39,256 bases of DNA from a candidate division TM6 bacterium SOIL31 (GTDB taxonomy: Bacteria; Babelota; Babeliae; Babelales; Vermiphilaceae), in NCBI GenBank assembly GCA_001468865.1, contig LDIY01000032.1:1-39256 (forward strand). Direction: 5' to 3'. A program made the position numbers and the translations under genes. A model generated the notes under the pieces. The model made no database searches. It was not told where the DNA came from and saw only the letters and a list, made by a program, of their open reading frames with translations. Shown in pieces: positions 24,347 to 34,400 of this stretch (position 1 is its first letter; each line of letters begins with the position of its first letter).

Positions 24347-26428
24347 CTATGAGAGCAATTTAAGACTGGTACGTCCTGTTGCTTCATCATGATCTAATAC
24401 TTCAACTTTAACTTCGTCATTTAATTTAATTGCTTGAGCAAATGTTCTTTGTAATTCGCGCGGTATATTGGAAACGTGCACGAGACCATCAAAGCCTGGC
24501 ACCAGTTCAACAAACACACCAAAATCAACAATACGTCTTACTTTACCGTTGAAAATTGCGCCCTTATCAATTTGACCTGCTAAGGTTTTCACCCATTTCA
24601 CGGCAAGGTCACTATCTGCTTCAGGACCACCAAATATTTTAACCAAGCCATCTGGCTCAATATCAATTGAGGTTTTGGTCGTTTCGGTGATTTCACGAAT
24701 CGTTTTTCCGCCTGAACCAATGATCGCGCCAATTTTATCTGCATTAATAGTCAACGTGATAACTTTTGGAACTAAGTCAGATAAGGTTGCGCTTGGAGCT
24801 GTCATTACTTTACGCATTTCGCCTAAAATATGAAGTCGGCCTACGCGTGCTTGTTCAAGCGCTTGCTCAAACACTTCGCGACGCAATCCACCTTTATATT
24901 TTACATCCATTTGAATCGCGCTAATACCAGAATCAGTACCAATAACTTTAAAATCCATCAACCCAAATGCGTCTTCAAACGCGTTAATATCAGTAAGCGG
25001 AACAAATACGCCCGGAGATTTTTCTAGAAGTCCCATTGCAACACCGGCAACCATTTTTTTAATCGGTACACCCGCTTGCATCAATGCCATAGTGGTCACG
25101 CATGCAGTTGCCATAGAAGAAGAACCATCAGATTCTAAAATATCTACGACAACGCGAATGGTGTAAGGGAATTGTTCTGGAGTTGGACGTAAATAATCAA
25201 ATGCAGAGCGCGCAAGATATCCATGTCCCGTTTCACGTCTGCTGGTACCACGCATTGGTTTTACTTCGCCACTTGCAAAGGGAGGGAAGTTATAGTGCAA
25301 CATAAATGAACCTTCATTTGGTTCATTATCCATTAAGGTATCAAATTTTTGTTCGTCTTGACCGCTACCCAATGTTACGCTTGCAAGTGCTTGCGTATGA
25401 CCACGAGTAAATAGTGCAGAACCATGCGTAAATGGTAAAAGTCCAACTTCAACTTCAATATTACGAACGGTTTTAAAATCGCGTCCGTCAACACGTCTAT
25501 TTTGTACAAAAATTAAATTGCTTAATTTTTCTTGCAGTTCGTCACCAAAGATATAATCAATAACTGATTGTGGTGCGCCTGCTTCATCTATTTTTTCTTG
25601 ATATTCAGCAGCAAAATCTTTTTTCATTGCATCAAGATACGCATAGCGTTCATGTTTATCTTCAATATACATGCGTTCAACGCGATCTTGCGTAAGAAAA
25701 TTGCTGACTTCTTTTTTCCAAATATCAAAACCGTAAATATCTTCATTTTCAACAGGTTCATATGAAAGAGCTTGTTGAATCTCTTTTTGCCATACGATTA
25801 ATCTTTTAATTTTTTCATGCGCTTGGAACAGCACATCAACAAAATCTTTTTCATGCAATTCATTGGTTGAACCTTCAACCATGACGATGCCTTCTTCGGT
25901 GCCTGCAACAACAATACGCATATCGGATTTCATTTGCTCTGGATGTGTTGGATTGAATATCCATCTACCATCAACGCGCCCAATTTCAATAACGCCAATT
26001 GGTCCCATAAAAGGAATTTTTGAAATTGATAATGCTAAAGATGCCGCTAAAAGAGAAATGGTGTTTGGCGCATGTTCTTTATCAACCGAATACACAGTTG
26101 TCAGAACTTGCAATTGATGGAAATAATTGTAAGGAAACAACGGACGAATGGCACGGTCAATGAGGCGACTTGTCAAAACTTCTCGATCCGAAAGTTTACC
26201 TTCTCTTTTGAAATATCCGCCAGGAATTTTTCCTGCAGCCGAATATTGTTCACGATATTCAATTGTTAAAGGTAAAAATCCAGGAAATTCTTTTGATGGT
26301 GCTGACACTGCGGTTGCCAGAATAACTGTTCCGCCTTGTTTAAGAAGTACTGCACCATCTGCTTGACGAGCTACTTTGCCAATTTCTACCTCAAATCCAA
26401 ATTCTTCATTTCTAAACGTTCGTACCAT
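24347..26428 (-). CDS. pnp: Polyribonucleotide nucleotidyltransferase (PNPase)
   Basis: A 693-residue phosphorolytic 3'-5' exoribonuclease of mRNA decay. The order is two RNase PH domains (first from about residue 5, with GGTVILATAVSAP; second around 310-530, with ALFTRGHTQALASVTLG and DFKVIGTDSGISAIQMDVK), then a KH domain (IGAIIGSGGKTIREI, about residues 555-600) and an S1 domain (GKVRRIVDFGVFVELVPGF, about 620-690). Full length, no visible defect. It sits between rpsO upstream and rph downstream. The rpsO-pnp pair is the classic arrangement, with an attenuator-like hairpin after rpsO. Confidence 0.98.
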   Translation of the reverse strand: MVRTFRNEEFGFEVEIGKVARQADGAVLLKQGGTVILATAVSAPSKEFPGFLPLTIEYREQYSAAGKIPGGYFKREGKLSDREVLTSRLIDRAIRPLFPYNYFHQLQVLTTVYSVDKEHAPNTISLLAASLALSISKIPFMGPIGVIEIGRVDGRWIFNPTHPEQMKSDMRIVVAGTEEGIVMVEGSTNELHEKDFVDVLFQAHEKIKRLIVWQKEIQQALSYEPVENEDIYGFDIWKKEVSNFLTQDRVERMYIEDKHERYAYLDAMKKDFAAEYQEKIDEAGAPQSVIDYIFGDELQEKLSNLIFVQNRRVDGRDFKTVRNIEVEVGLLPFTHGSALFTRGHTQALASVTLGSGQDEQKFDTLMDNEPNEGSFMLHYNFPPFASGEVKPMRGTSRRETGHGYLARSAFDYLRPTPEQFPYTIRVVVDILESDGSSSMATACVTTMALMQAGVPIKKMVAGVAMGLLEKSPGVFVPLTDINAFEDAFGLMDFKVIGTDSGISAIQMDVKYKGGLRREVFEQALEQARVGRLHILGEMRKVMTAPSATLSDLVPKVITLTINADKIGAIIGSGGKTIREITETTKTSIDIEPDGLVKIFGGPEADSDLAVKWVKTLAGQIDKGAIFNGKVRRIVDFGVFVELVPGFDGLVHVSNIPRELQRTFAQAIKLNDEVKVEVLDHDEATGRTSLKLLS

Positions 26429-26485
26429 TCACGCAACCTATACATAAAATTTATTGAGCAAAGCTATTGTATCTTCTTCATTAAC

Positions 26486-26527
26486 AAAAAATCTTGGCTT
26501 ACGTAAACTTACTTACGCAAACCAAGC
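26486..26527 (-). terminator. Attenuator or terminator hairpin after rpsO
   Basis: On the minus strand, CTTGG-(TTT)-GCGTAAG pairs imperfectly with CTTACG-CCAAG-type sequence 12 nt later and is followed by ATTTTTTG. It overlaps the last rpsO codons and stands before pnp. In E. coli a similar hairpin is the RNase III and PNPase control site; here it probably gives partial termination. Confidence 0.6.
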
Positions 26528-26778
26528 TTTGCTATCACATCTTTGTGCATATTTGCATCTGTTCTTTGCAAATACTCGAGCAACTTACGACGATTACTCA
26601 CCATTCTGAGCAATCCTCTTCGAGTGCTGAAATCTTTTGGATGTTGCTTACAATGTTCTGTTAACACTAAAATGTCTTTAGTTAAAAGAGCAACTTGAAC
26701 CTGAGATGAGCCGGTATCCTGAGATCCTTTACCGAATTCGGTAAAAACATTTTGTTTTTCTTCTTTTGTTATTGCCAT
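26509..26778 (-). CDS. rpsO: Ribosomal protein S15
   Basis: An 89-residue small-subunit protein that binds 16S rRNA early in 30S assembly. MAITKEEKQNVFTEFG begins the normal family N-terminus, preceded by GTAGGAG 8-9 nt upstream; a longer start at 26859 would add 27 residues not found in the family. GSQDTGSSQVQVALLT and LTEHCKQHPKDFSTRR followed by LLRMVSNRRKLLEYLQ are the S15 signature. It is followed by pnp on the same strand, the conserved rpsO-pnp pair. Confidence 0.97.
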   Translation of the reverse strand: MAITKEEKQNVFTEFGKGSQDTGSSQVQVALLTKDILVLTEHCKQHPKDFSTRRGLLRMVSNRRKLLEYLQRTDANMHKDVIAKLGLRK

Positions 26779-26927
26779 CGGCAAAACTCCTACATGCATT
26801 AGATATTCAATAATCTTATATTTTAACTTCAGTATACCACAGTTTATGATTTGGGCCAATAGCGGGTGAAGGGGGGGTGGGTTAGTCTTAAGCTCTAAAG
26901 AAAAAAGATCGACTTTTTATCTTATCG

Positions 26928-27100
26928 CCCAGCCTTCGCTATCCTCCTTCGCTGAAGCTGCGGCGGACATGGCTATGGCGGGCAGCTTTCGCCCTTCGTA
27001 AACCATCTTGATATAAATTTTTATATCAATCATTTGAAAAAACTGGCCGCGCCAGCTGTAGCCTTGGCGAAAGCTGGCCGTGCCAGCCGTAGCTTTACGC
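26928..27100. repeat. GC-rich repeat island next to tRNA-Val
   Basis: This stretch is much richer in G and C than its surroundings. It includes two direct copies of about 27 bp (27043-27069 and 27074-27100) built on palindromes CTGGC-CGY-GCCAG, a hairpin TTGATATAAA/TTTATATCAA (27008-27029), and an imperfect long inverted segment around 26928-26998. It ends just before the tRNA-Val 3' end. No protein-coding reading frame here is credible. Confidence 0.65.
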
Positions 27101-27106
27101 GTAGGC

Positions 27107-27181
27107 TGGTAGGCGCGAGCGGGATTGAACCGCTGACCCTTGCTACGTCAAAGCAATGCTCTGCCACTGAGCTACGCGCCT
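27107..27181 (-). tRNA. tRNA-Val (anticodon GAC)
   Basis: A 75-nt tRNA including an encoded CCA end. The acceptor stem AGGCGCG/CGCGCCT has seven pairs. The D arm is GCTC-AGTGGCA-GAGC, the anticodon arm TTGCT-TTGACGT-AGCAA with anticodon GAC, and the T arm AGCGG-TTCAATC-CCGCT. The strand is minus. Confidence 0.95.
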
Positions 27182-27184
27182 CTA

Positions 27185-27222
27185 ACCCCATTTTTTATTA
27201 CATTTCAAAATGGGGACCCCCG
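27185..27222 (-). repeat. CCCCATTTT/AAAATGGGG hairpin element, copy 2
   Basis: It stands 3 nt before the tRNA-Val 5' end in the direction of transcription. It reads GGGGGTCCCCATTTTG, a short loop, then AAAAAATGGGGTT, closely matching the element before trpS (17331-17367). A third, looser relative with CCCCAGC/GCTGGGG plus GGGGCCCC lies at 35948-35979. Confidence 0.6.
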
Positions 27223-27262
27223 GCTAAGATTAAAACCTAGCGGAAGAAAACCCCATAAATAT

Positions 27263-27293
27263 GAGTCGATCTAAATAGGATTTAGATCGACTC
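27263..27293 (-). terminator. Hairpin after rpoC, probable terminator
   Basis: A perfect 13-bp inverted repeat (27263-27275 with 27281-27293) with a 5-nt loop lies 13 nt after the rpoC stop. The following T-tract is weak (ATATTTATGGGGTTTT), so termination may be incomplete and tRNA-Val could be read through. Confidence 0.7.
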
Positions 27294-27306
27294 CGCTAAT
27301 GTCAAA

Positions 27307-30300
27307 CTACGCTGATGATCGCGCGCTCTCGTCGCCTTCGCGTCGTTCTCCTTCTTGAGCTTGTCGCTCAAGATCAGAAAGATCATCACCTATATATCTT
27401 TTTCTGAATGACTTAACACCGGTACCTGCAGGAATCAATTTACCTACAATTACGTTTTCTTTTAAGCCAAACAAGTGATCGATTTGTCCACTCATTGCCG
27501 CTTCCGTTAAAATACGTGTTGTTTCTTGGAATGATGCAGCAGAAATGAAGCTTTCAGTTCCCAATGACGCTTGCGTCAGCCCCATTAATATAGGTTTGGC
27601 TACCGCAGGACGTTTTCCTTGAGCGCGAAGCGCCGCATTAACCGCTTGGAAATGAACAAAGTCAACGCGATCTCCAATTAAGAAGTCACTTTCTCCGCCT
27701 TCCACAATACGTACTTTACGTAACATCTGGCGAACAATCAATTCAATATGTCGATCGTTAATATCCACATCTTGCAAGCGATAAATTTCTTGAATTTGAT
27801 CAACCAAGTAACGTTGAACTTTTTCTGGCCCCAAGATGCGAAGCATATCATGCAACACTGGAGCACCTGATGTTAATGGATCACCTGCGTTAACATGCTC
27901 TCCATCAACAACGTTCAACTGTTTACCGCGAGGAACCAAGTATTCATGACGGTCCGCACCGGTAACCACACTTATTTTTCTAAAGCCACGATGTAATCCA
28001 CCAATAACAACCTCTCCATCCACATCAGATAGAATTGCTGCATCTTTCGGGCTTCGTGCTTCAAATAGTTCAGCAATACGAGGAAGACCACCCGTTGTAA
28101 TATCTTTCGATTTTGCAACTTCGCGAGGCATTTTCACTAAAACGTCACCTACTTCAACGCGCTGTTTTTCAGCAACGTTAACGTAAGAACCTTCAGGCAA
28201 GAAATACTGTGTTAATTCTTCGCCTCTATCATCAACGATACTAATTGCTGGCTGATGTTGTTCTCCGCGAGTTCCCATAACAATGCTACGAGATTTACCC
28301 GTTGCTTCATCAAAGCGCTCATGTAGTGTGACATTTTTTATCAGATCAAGATACACAACTGTTCCTGCTTTTTCAGTCATAAGAACTTTGTTGTTCGGAT
28401 CCCAATCTGCAAGCTTGGTGCCTGCTTTTACTTCTTGTTTATCTTTTACGTATAATATAGAACCATATTCAAGCGCATGTTGTTGTAATTCACGACCATC
28501 TTCCGCAACAATAAGAAGTCGAGCTTTTCTACTCATAACAACCATTTGTCCCTGAGGATTGATCACCACACGAACACCATGCCATTCCACTGTTCCATCA
28601 TATTTTGCGTTAATAAATGGTTGTTCACTCAGACCACTTGCTAGACCACCAATATGGAACGTTCTCATGGTAAGCTGTGTACCCGGTTCACCAATTGATT
28701 GCGCTGCAATAATACCGACGGTTGTGCCTTCATCAACAAGTCTTCCTTTAGAAAGATCGTATCCGTAACACAGCACGCACACGCCGCGTTTTGCCTGACA
28801 AGAAAGAACTGAACGAACAAGAACTTTTGATACTGCAGAACCATCAAGTTGAGACATTAATTGACGCGTTACAACATCGCCACGCTTCAATAAAAGTTGA
28901 CCACTGACAGGATCTTTTAAATCCGCTGCAAGAACACGTCCAAATACACGACGTCCCATTGGATAAACAGTATCTCCTGCTTCTTTCAAATCAGCAATTT
29001 CCAGATATCCAAGCGTATTACAATCGTTCGTTGTGACAACAACATCTTGAGCCACATCAACCAATCGACGAGTAAGATAACCAGAACTTGCTGTTTTTAA
29101 CGCGGTATCTGACTGTCCCTTACGGGCACCGTTCGTTGAAATGAAATACTCAAAGACACTCAACCCCTGTTTAAAGTTTGATTTAACGGGTATTTCAATA
29201 ATTTCACCAGTCGGTTTGGACATCAGACCACGCATACCAACAAGCTGTTTAACCTGATCTTTGGTACCACGAGCACCTGATTCTAACATCATAAAGACCG
29301 GACTAAATGGTTTGTTTTCGCGATCTTCGTTAGCAAAAACTTTTTTGTCAGCAACATCAAGCTGATTATACATAGTTTGAGCAACAGATGCTGTTGCATC
29401 ACGCCAAATACCAATCACTTTATTGTAACGCTCACCATTGGTAATAACACCATCCATATATAACGATTCAATTTTTTCAACTTCTTTTTCAGCTTTACCA
29501 ACTATTGCATCTTTTTCTTGTGGAACAATAAGATCTTCAATAGAAAGAGAAATACCTGAAATAGTTGCATAATAAAAACCAAGATGCTTAATTCTATCTA
29601 AGCATAATACTGTTGCATCTTTACCGAACTGATAGTACACCTGCTCTATCAATTTACCCAAGTCGCTTCGTTTTAATATCTTATTAATTGAGTGGAATGC
29701 AAAACCTTGCGGTAATGCTTCGTAAACCAATACACGTCCAACAGTTGTTTCAACAACATCATTAGTTGCAAGACGTACTTTTATTTGTGCATGAAGATCC
29801 ACACTACCACACTGGAATGCAGTAATTACTTCAGCAACGTTTGAAAATACTATGCCTTCACCACGCGATCCCTTACGAATTTTGGTCATATAATGAAGAC
29901 CAAGAACCATATCCTGAGAAGGAACAGTTACGGGACGACCACTTGAAGGAGAAAGAATATTGTTGGTAGAAAGAATTAAGCGATCACTTTCCAGCTGAGA
30001 TTTTTTACTCAACGGTAAATGCACCGCCATCTGATCACCATCAAAATCGGCGTTAAATGCAGAACAAACAAGAGGATGGATCTTAATAGCTTTTCCATCA
30101 ACAAGAATAGGATAGAATGCTTGAATACCAAGACGGTGAAGCGTTGGAGCACGGTTAAGAAGAACTGGTCTATCTTTTACCACTTCTTCAAGGACATCCC
30201 ATACTTCTGGTTCTAGCTCTTCAACCATACGACGCGCAACGCGCATATTAGATGCTAATTCACGTTCAATAAGCCCTGCGTAAATATATGGTTTGAATAA

Positions 30301-31434
30301 TTCTAACGCCATAGCTTTTGGAATACCACAGTGATCCATACGTAATTCTGGATCTACCACAATCACTGATCGGCCGGAATAATCCACACGACGACCAAGA
30401 AGATTTTGGCGGAATCGTCCTTGTTTACCACGAAGCATTTCACTTAATGATTTCAATGGACGTTTATTAGATCCACGAACTGCCTGTCCTCTTCTGCCAT
30501 TATCGATAAGCGCATCCACCGATTCTTGGAGCATACGTTTTTCGTTTTTGATAATGACGCCCGGAGCATCAATTTCTATCAATCTTTGTAAACGAATATT
30601 TCTGTTTAAAACACGACGATATAATTCGTTTAAATCAGAACTTGCAAAGCGGCCACCTTCGAGTGGTACTAATGGTCGTAAATCTGGTGGAAGAACTGGC
30701 AATACAGTAAGAATCATCCAATCTGGACTGATACCACCATTAATAAGGCCAGTAATCACTTTCATTCTGCGCGTTATTTTATGACGCACTGCTATGGACG
30801 ATGTATGACCATAATCAGAATGGAGCTTATCCAATTCAATTTTTAAATCCATAAAACTTAAAACAAGACGAATCGCTTCCGCACCAATTTCTGCATGAAA
30901 TTCAGTATCATCCGCACGTTGCATAACATAGTTCTCATATTCAGTTGAACTAAGCAATGTTTTTACCGGATATGGAGACTTCCCCTGTTTGACAACCATG
31001 TGCATATCAAAGTAGATAACTCTTTCTAGATCTTTGACGGGCATATCAAGAATCAATCCAAGATAACTTGGAATACCCTTGAGATACCATATGTGACACA
31101 CAGGTGCCACAAGCTGAATATGCCCCATTCTTTCACGGCGAACACGAGATTGAATAACTTCAACACCACATTTTTCACACGTGATCCCACGATGCTTCAT
31201 CCGCTTGTATTTTCCACAGTTACACTCCCAATCCTTTACCGGACCAAAAATGCGCGCACAAAACAATCCATCTCGTTCTGGTTTTAATGTTCTATAGTTA
31301 ATTGTTTCGATTTTTTTAACTTCACCATACGATAAAGAACGAATCTTCTTTGGAGAAGCAAGACTAATCTTAATAACATTGAAGCGCGTAACGTTTATAT
31401 ATTCTTTAAAACGTTCTAGCATTTGATTACTCAC
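27307..31434 (-). CDS. rpoC: RNA polymerase beta' subunit
   Basis: A 1375-residue catalytic subunit of RNA polymerase. The N-terminal zinc site is seen in [20 protein letters not shown] (Cys71, Cys73, Cys86, Cys89). The magnesium-binding active site NADFDGDQ is at residues 461-468. The second zinc site ([15 protein letters not shown], about residue 878) and the trigger-loop region are normal. The size is close to the E. coli protein of 1407 residues. The GTG start at 31434 has AAGGAG 7 nt upstream and overlaps the rpoB stop by 8 nt, a tight translational coupling. The C-terminus ends in an Arg/Glu/Ser-rich tail. It is the last gene of the rpl-rpo block, followed by a hairpin. Confidence 0.98.
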   Translation of the reverse strand: MSNQMLERFKEYINVTRFNVIKISLASPKKIRSLSYGEVKKIETINYRTLKPERDGLFCARIFGPVKDWECNCGKYKRMKHRGITCEKCGVEVIQSRVRRERMGHIQLVAPVCHIWYLKGIPSYLGLILDMPVKDLERVIYFDMHMVVKQGKSPYPVKTLLSSTEYENYVMQRADDTEFHAEIGAEAIRLVLSFMDLKIELDKLHSDYGHTSSIAVRHKITRRMKVITGLINGGISPDWMILTVLPVLPPDLRPLVPLEGGRFASSDLNELYRRVLNRNIRLQRLIEIDAPGVIIKNEKRMLQESVDALIDNGRRGQAVRGSNKRPLKSLSEMLRGKQGRFRQNLLGRRVDYSGRSVIVVDPELRMDHCGIPKAMALELFKPYIYAGLIERELASNMRVARRMVEELEPEVWDVLEEVVKDRPVLLNRAPTLHRLGIQAFYPILVDGKAIKIHPLVCSAFNADFDGDQMAVHLPLSKKSQLESDRLILSTNNILSPSSGRPVTVPSQDMVLGLHYMTKIRKGSRGEGIVFSNVAEVITAFQCGSVDLHAQIKVRLATNDVVETTVGRVLVYEALPQGFAFHSINKILKRSDLGKLIEQVYYQFGKDATVLCLDRIKHLGFYYATISGISLSIEDLIVPQEKDAIVGKAEKEVEKIESLYMDGVITNGERYNKVIGIWRDATASVAQTMYNQLDVADKKVFANEDRENKPFSPVFMMLESGARGTKDQVKQLVGMRGLMSKPTGEIIEIPVKSNFKQGLSVFEYFISTNGARKGQSDTALKTASSGYLTRRLVDVAQDVVVTTNDCNTLGYLEIADLKEAGDTVYPMGRRVFGRVLAADLKDPVSGQLLLKRGDVVTRQLMSQLDGSAVSKVLVRSVLSCQAKRGVCVLCYGYDLSKGRLVDEGTTVGIIAAQSIGEPGTQLTMRTFHIGGLASGLSEQPFINAKYDGTVEWHGVRVVINPQGQMVVMSRKARLLIVAEDGRELQQHALEYGSILYVKDKQEVKAGTKLADWDPNNKVLMTEKAGTVVYLDLIKNVTLHERFDEATGKSRSIVMGTRGEQHQPAISIVDDRGEELTQYFLPEGSYVNVAEKQRVEVGDVLVKMPREVAKSKDITTGGLPRIAELFEARSPKDAAILSDVDGEVVIGGLHRGFRKISVVTGADRHEYLVPRGKQLNVVDGEHVNAGDPLTSGAPVLHDMLRILGPEKVQRYLVDQIQEIYRLQDVDINDRHIELIVRQMLRKVRIVEGGESDFLIGDRVDFVHFQAVNAALRAQGKRPAVAKPILMGLTQASLGTESFISAASFQETTRILTEAAMSGQIDHLFGLKENVIVGKLIPAGTGVKSFRKRYIGDDLSDLERQAQEGERREGDESARSSA

Positions 31435-34400
31435 TAACGTTCTCCTTCCCCAACTTAAGTAGATCCACCTGTAAGTTCAAGCTTTGAAGCTCTTTAATAA
31501 GCACGTTGAATGATTCGGGAACACCTGGCTCTGGTAAATCATCGCCAGCAATAATTGCTTGATATGCTTTATGTCTACCGGTTACGTCATCAGACTTAAC
31601 GGTTAACATTTCTTGTAAGGCATACGCAGCACCATAAGCTTCCATAGCCCACACTTCCATTTCTCCAAGACGCTGACCACCCTGTTGCGCTTTACCGCCA
31701 AGAGGCTGTTGCGTGACGAGCGAGTAAGGTCCGACAGAACGAGCATGCAGCTTATCATCAACCATGTGATTTAATTTCATGACATACAAGTTACCAATAG
31801 TAACTGGCTGCTCAAAATATTCACCCGTTCTACCATTGCGAACCATGAATGATCCTGATGATGGTAAATTGAGATCTTTCAACAATGGAGCGATGTCTTT
31901 TTCTAACGTAGCACCATCAAATACCGGCGTCTTGAAATGAACACCATCTTCTGCGGTTCTGCGCGCGAGTTCCATCACGCCATCTTTGCCATAATTAGTT
32001 TCATAATCTGCAATGACATCTTTTCCAAAGCAATACACGAGATGTTTTTTAACCGCTTCGTACCCATCAGTTTCTAACAAATGTTGTACTTTATTGCCAA
32101 GCTCTTTGCCCGCCAGACCTAAAATTGTTTCCAAAATCTGTCCAACGTTCATACGAGACGGGATACCTAATGGATTAAGTACGATATCAACGGGCGTTCC
32201 ATCATCAAGGTATGGCATATCTTCTCGAGGAACAATCGCAGAAACGATACCCTTGTTACCATGACGACCAGCAACCTTATCCCCAACGGAGATATGACGC
32301 TTCATCGCAATGTACACCTTAACCATTTTAATAACGCCCGATGGCAATGCATCACCTTTTTTAAAGTGATTGATGCGGTCTTCTTTCAATCCTTCCAAGA
32401 TACGAAGCTGATTCTCATAAGAATCTTTTAGGTGCTTCAGCTCTTCTTGAACTGATTTATCTTTGAGCTTTAATTTGAAAAGATCATCGATAACAAAGCT
32501 TTGCAATTCTTCTTTGTCAAACTTACCGCTCTTAACGCCTTTTTTGACGTCAGCTGCTGCAGCTTTGCCATGAACGATATCACGCGCTTTATTAATAATC
32601 ATATTTTGCAAGAAAATAACATGATGAGTGTTATCAACTTCTAATTTTTCAATTTGTTTTGCGACTTCTTGCTTATAACGAGCATCTTTTCGCACACCAC
32701 TTCGTGAGAATATTTTGACATCAATCACCGTACCTTCTATTCCAGGAGGCACTCTCAATGATGTATCACGCACTTCACGTGATTTTTCTCCAAAAATTGC
32801 ACGAAGTAGTTTTTCTTCAGGAGAATATTGGATATCACCTTTCAAGGTTACTTTACCAACAAGAATATCTCCCGGTTTGACACGCGTTCCTACGCGTACA
32901 ATACCATCTTCATCTAAGCTATCTAAAGCTGATTCGCTTACATTTGGTAAATCACGCGTAAGCTCTTCAGGTCCAAGCTTGGTATCACGAGCATCAACGA
33001 TATACTCATCAATATGCACTGAAGTAAGTTCATTATCACTTACCAAACGTTTATTTAAGACAATAGCATCCTCAAAGTTGTAACCATGCCACAACATGAA
33101 GGCTACTGAGAAGTTTTTCCCGAGGGCTAATTCTCCATCAGAGATAGAAGCACCATTCGTCAAAACGTCTCCTGCTTTAACTGCTTCGCCTACACGTACG
33201 ATAGGAGCATGATGAATCCATGTGCTATAGCTTGAACGTTGGAATTTTTTCAAATGGTATGTATCGATACCATGCGTTACCCAATCTTCAGTATTAACAC
33301 ATTCATCTTCATTCACTCGGACAACAATTTTATCCGAAGAAACATACTCAACAACACCGCTACGTTTCGCAAGAACCAATGCACCTGATGATTTCACGAT
33401 TTCTCGTTCCATACCAGTACCGACAATAGGAGCCTTGGTAGTAATCAATGGTACCGCTTGACGTTGCATGTTTGCACCCATAAGAGCACGCACCGCATCA
33501 TCATGATCAAGAAACGGAACCAACGCTGCAGAAACAGATACTAACTGTTTAGGAGATAAGTCGATATAATTAATTTTTTCTGCGTCTACATACAATAAGT
33601 TGTCATCATGTCGCGCAAAAATCTTTTCATTTTTTAAGTTCCCAGTTTTTGAATCAATTGCATCAGCCTGAGCAATATAACTGCCCGACTCTTCAAATGC
33701 ATCCAAAAATACCACTTCATTCAAAATTTTGCCGTCCTTCACTGGCCGGTATGCAGTTTCGATAAATCCTAAATCGTTCACCATTGCATAGGTAGCAAGA
33801 GAAGAAATCAAACCAACGGTCTGACCTTCTGGTGTTTCAATAGGACAAATTCGACCATAATGAGAAGGATGAACATCACGAATTTCAAAAGTCGCACGAT
33901 CTTTTAATACACCGCCAGGCCCGAGAGCAGATAAACGACGCTTATGTGCAAGCTCTGCCATTGGATTGGTCTGGTCCATAAATTGAGAAAGCTGACCAAG
34001 ACCAAAGAATTCTCTAATGACGGCACTTAATGGCTTAACATTCAGAAAATCTTGTGGCATTAATGCGCCATGAGCTTCTTGCATTCTGAAACGTTCACGA
34101 ACAATACGTTCTATGCGCGTAAAACCAAGATACATCTGATTGTTCAATAATTCACCGACTAATCTTACCCGACGATTACCTAAATGATCGATATCATCAA
34201 GTTCACCTTCTCCGCGTTCTCGCAGATTAACCAGATACCGAATAGTTTGAACAATATCATCTTTAGTCAGCGCCAATTGATCTCCAGCAGTGGATAAACC
34301 AAGCTTTCTGTTCATACGAACACGACCAACACGCGTAAGATCATAGAAACGATTATTGAAAAGCAAATTAGCTAAGCGCTCGCCCACTTCTTTAATTGAA

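Noticed and set aside
24330-24390. N-terminal extension of rph
   Set aside because: It would overlap pnp, and the family starts at the Met at 24330.
26778-26859. 27-residue N-terminal extension of rpsO
   Set aside because: S15 is about 89 residues and a good ribosome site stands before the ATG at 26778.
27034-27240. Plus-strand reading frame of 68 codons across the tRNA-Val gene
   Set aside because: It is the complement of tRNA-Val plus the GC-rich repeat island; no ribosome site or protein family match is visible.
28283-33083. Several plus-strand frames of 60-120 codons opposite rpoC and rpoB
   Set aside because: They are complements of strongly conserved coding sequence, without start signals or recognisable products.
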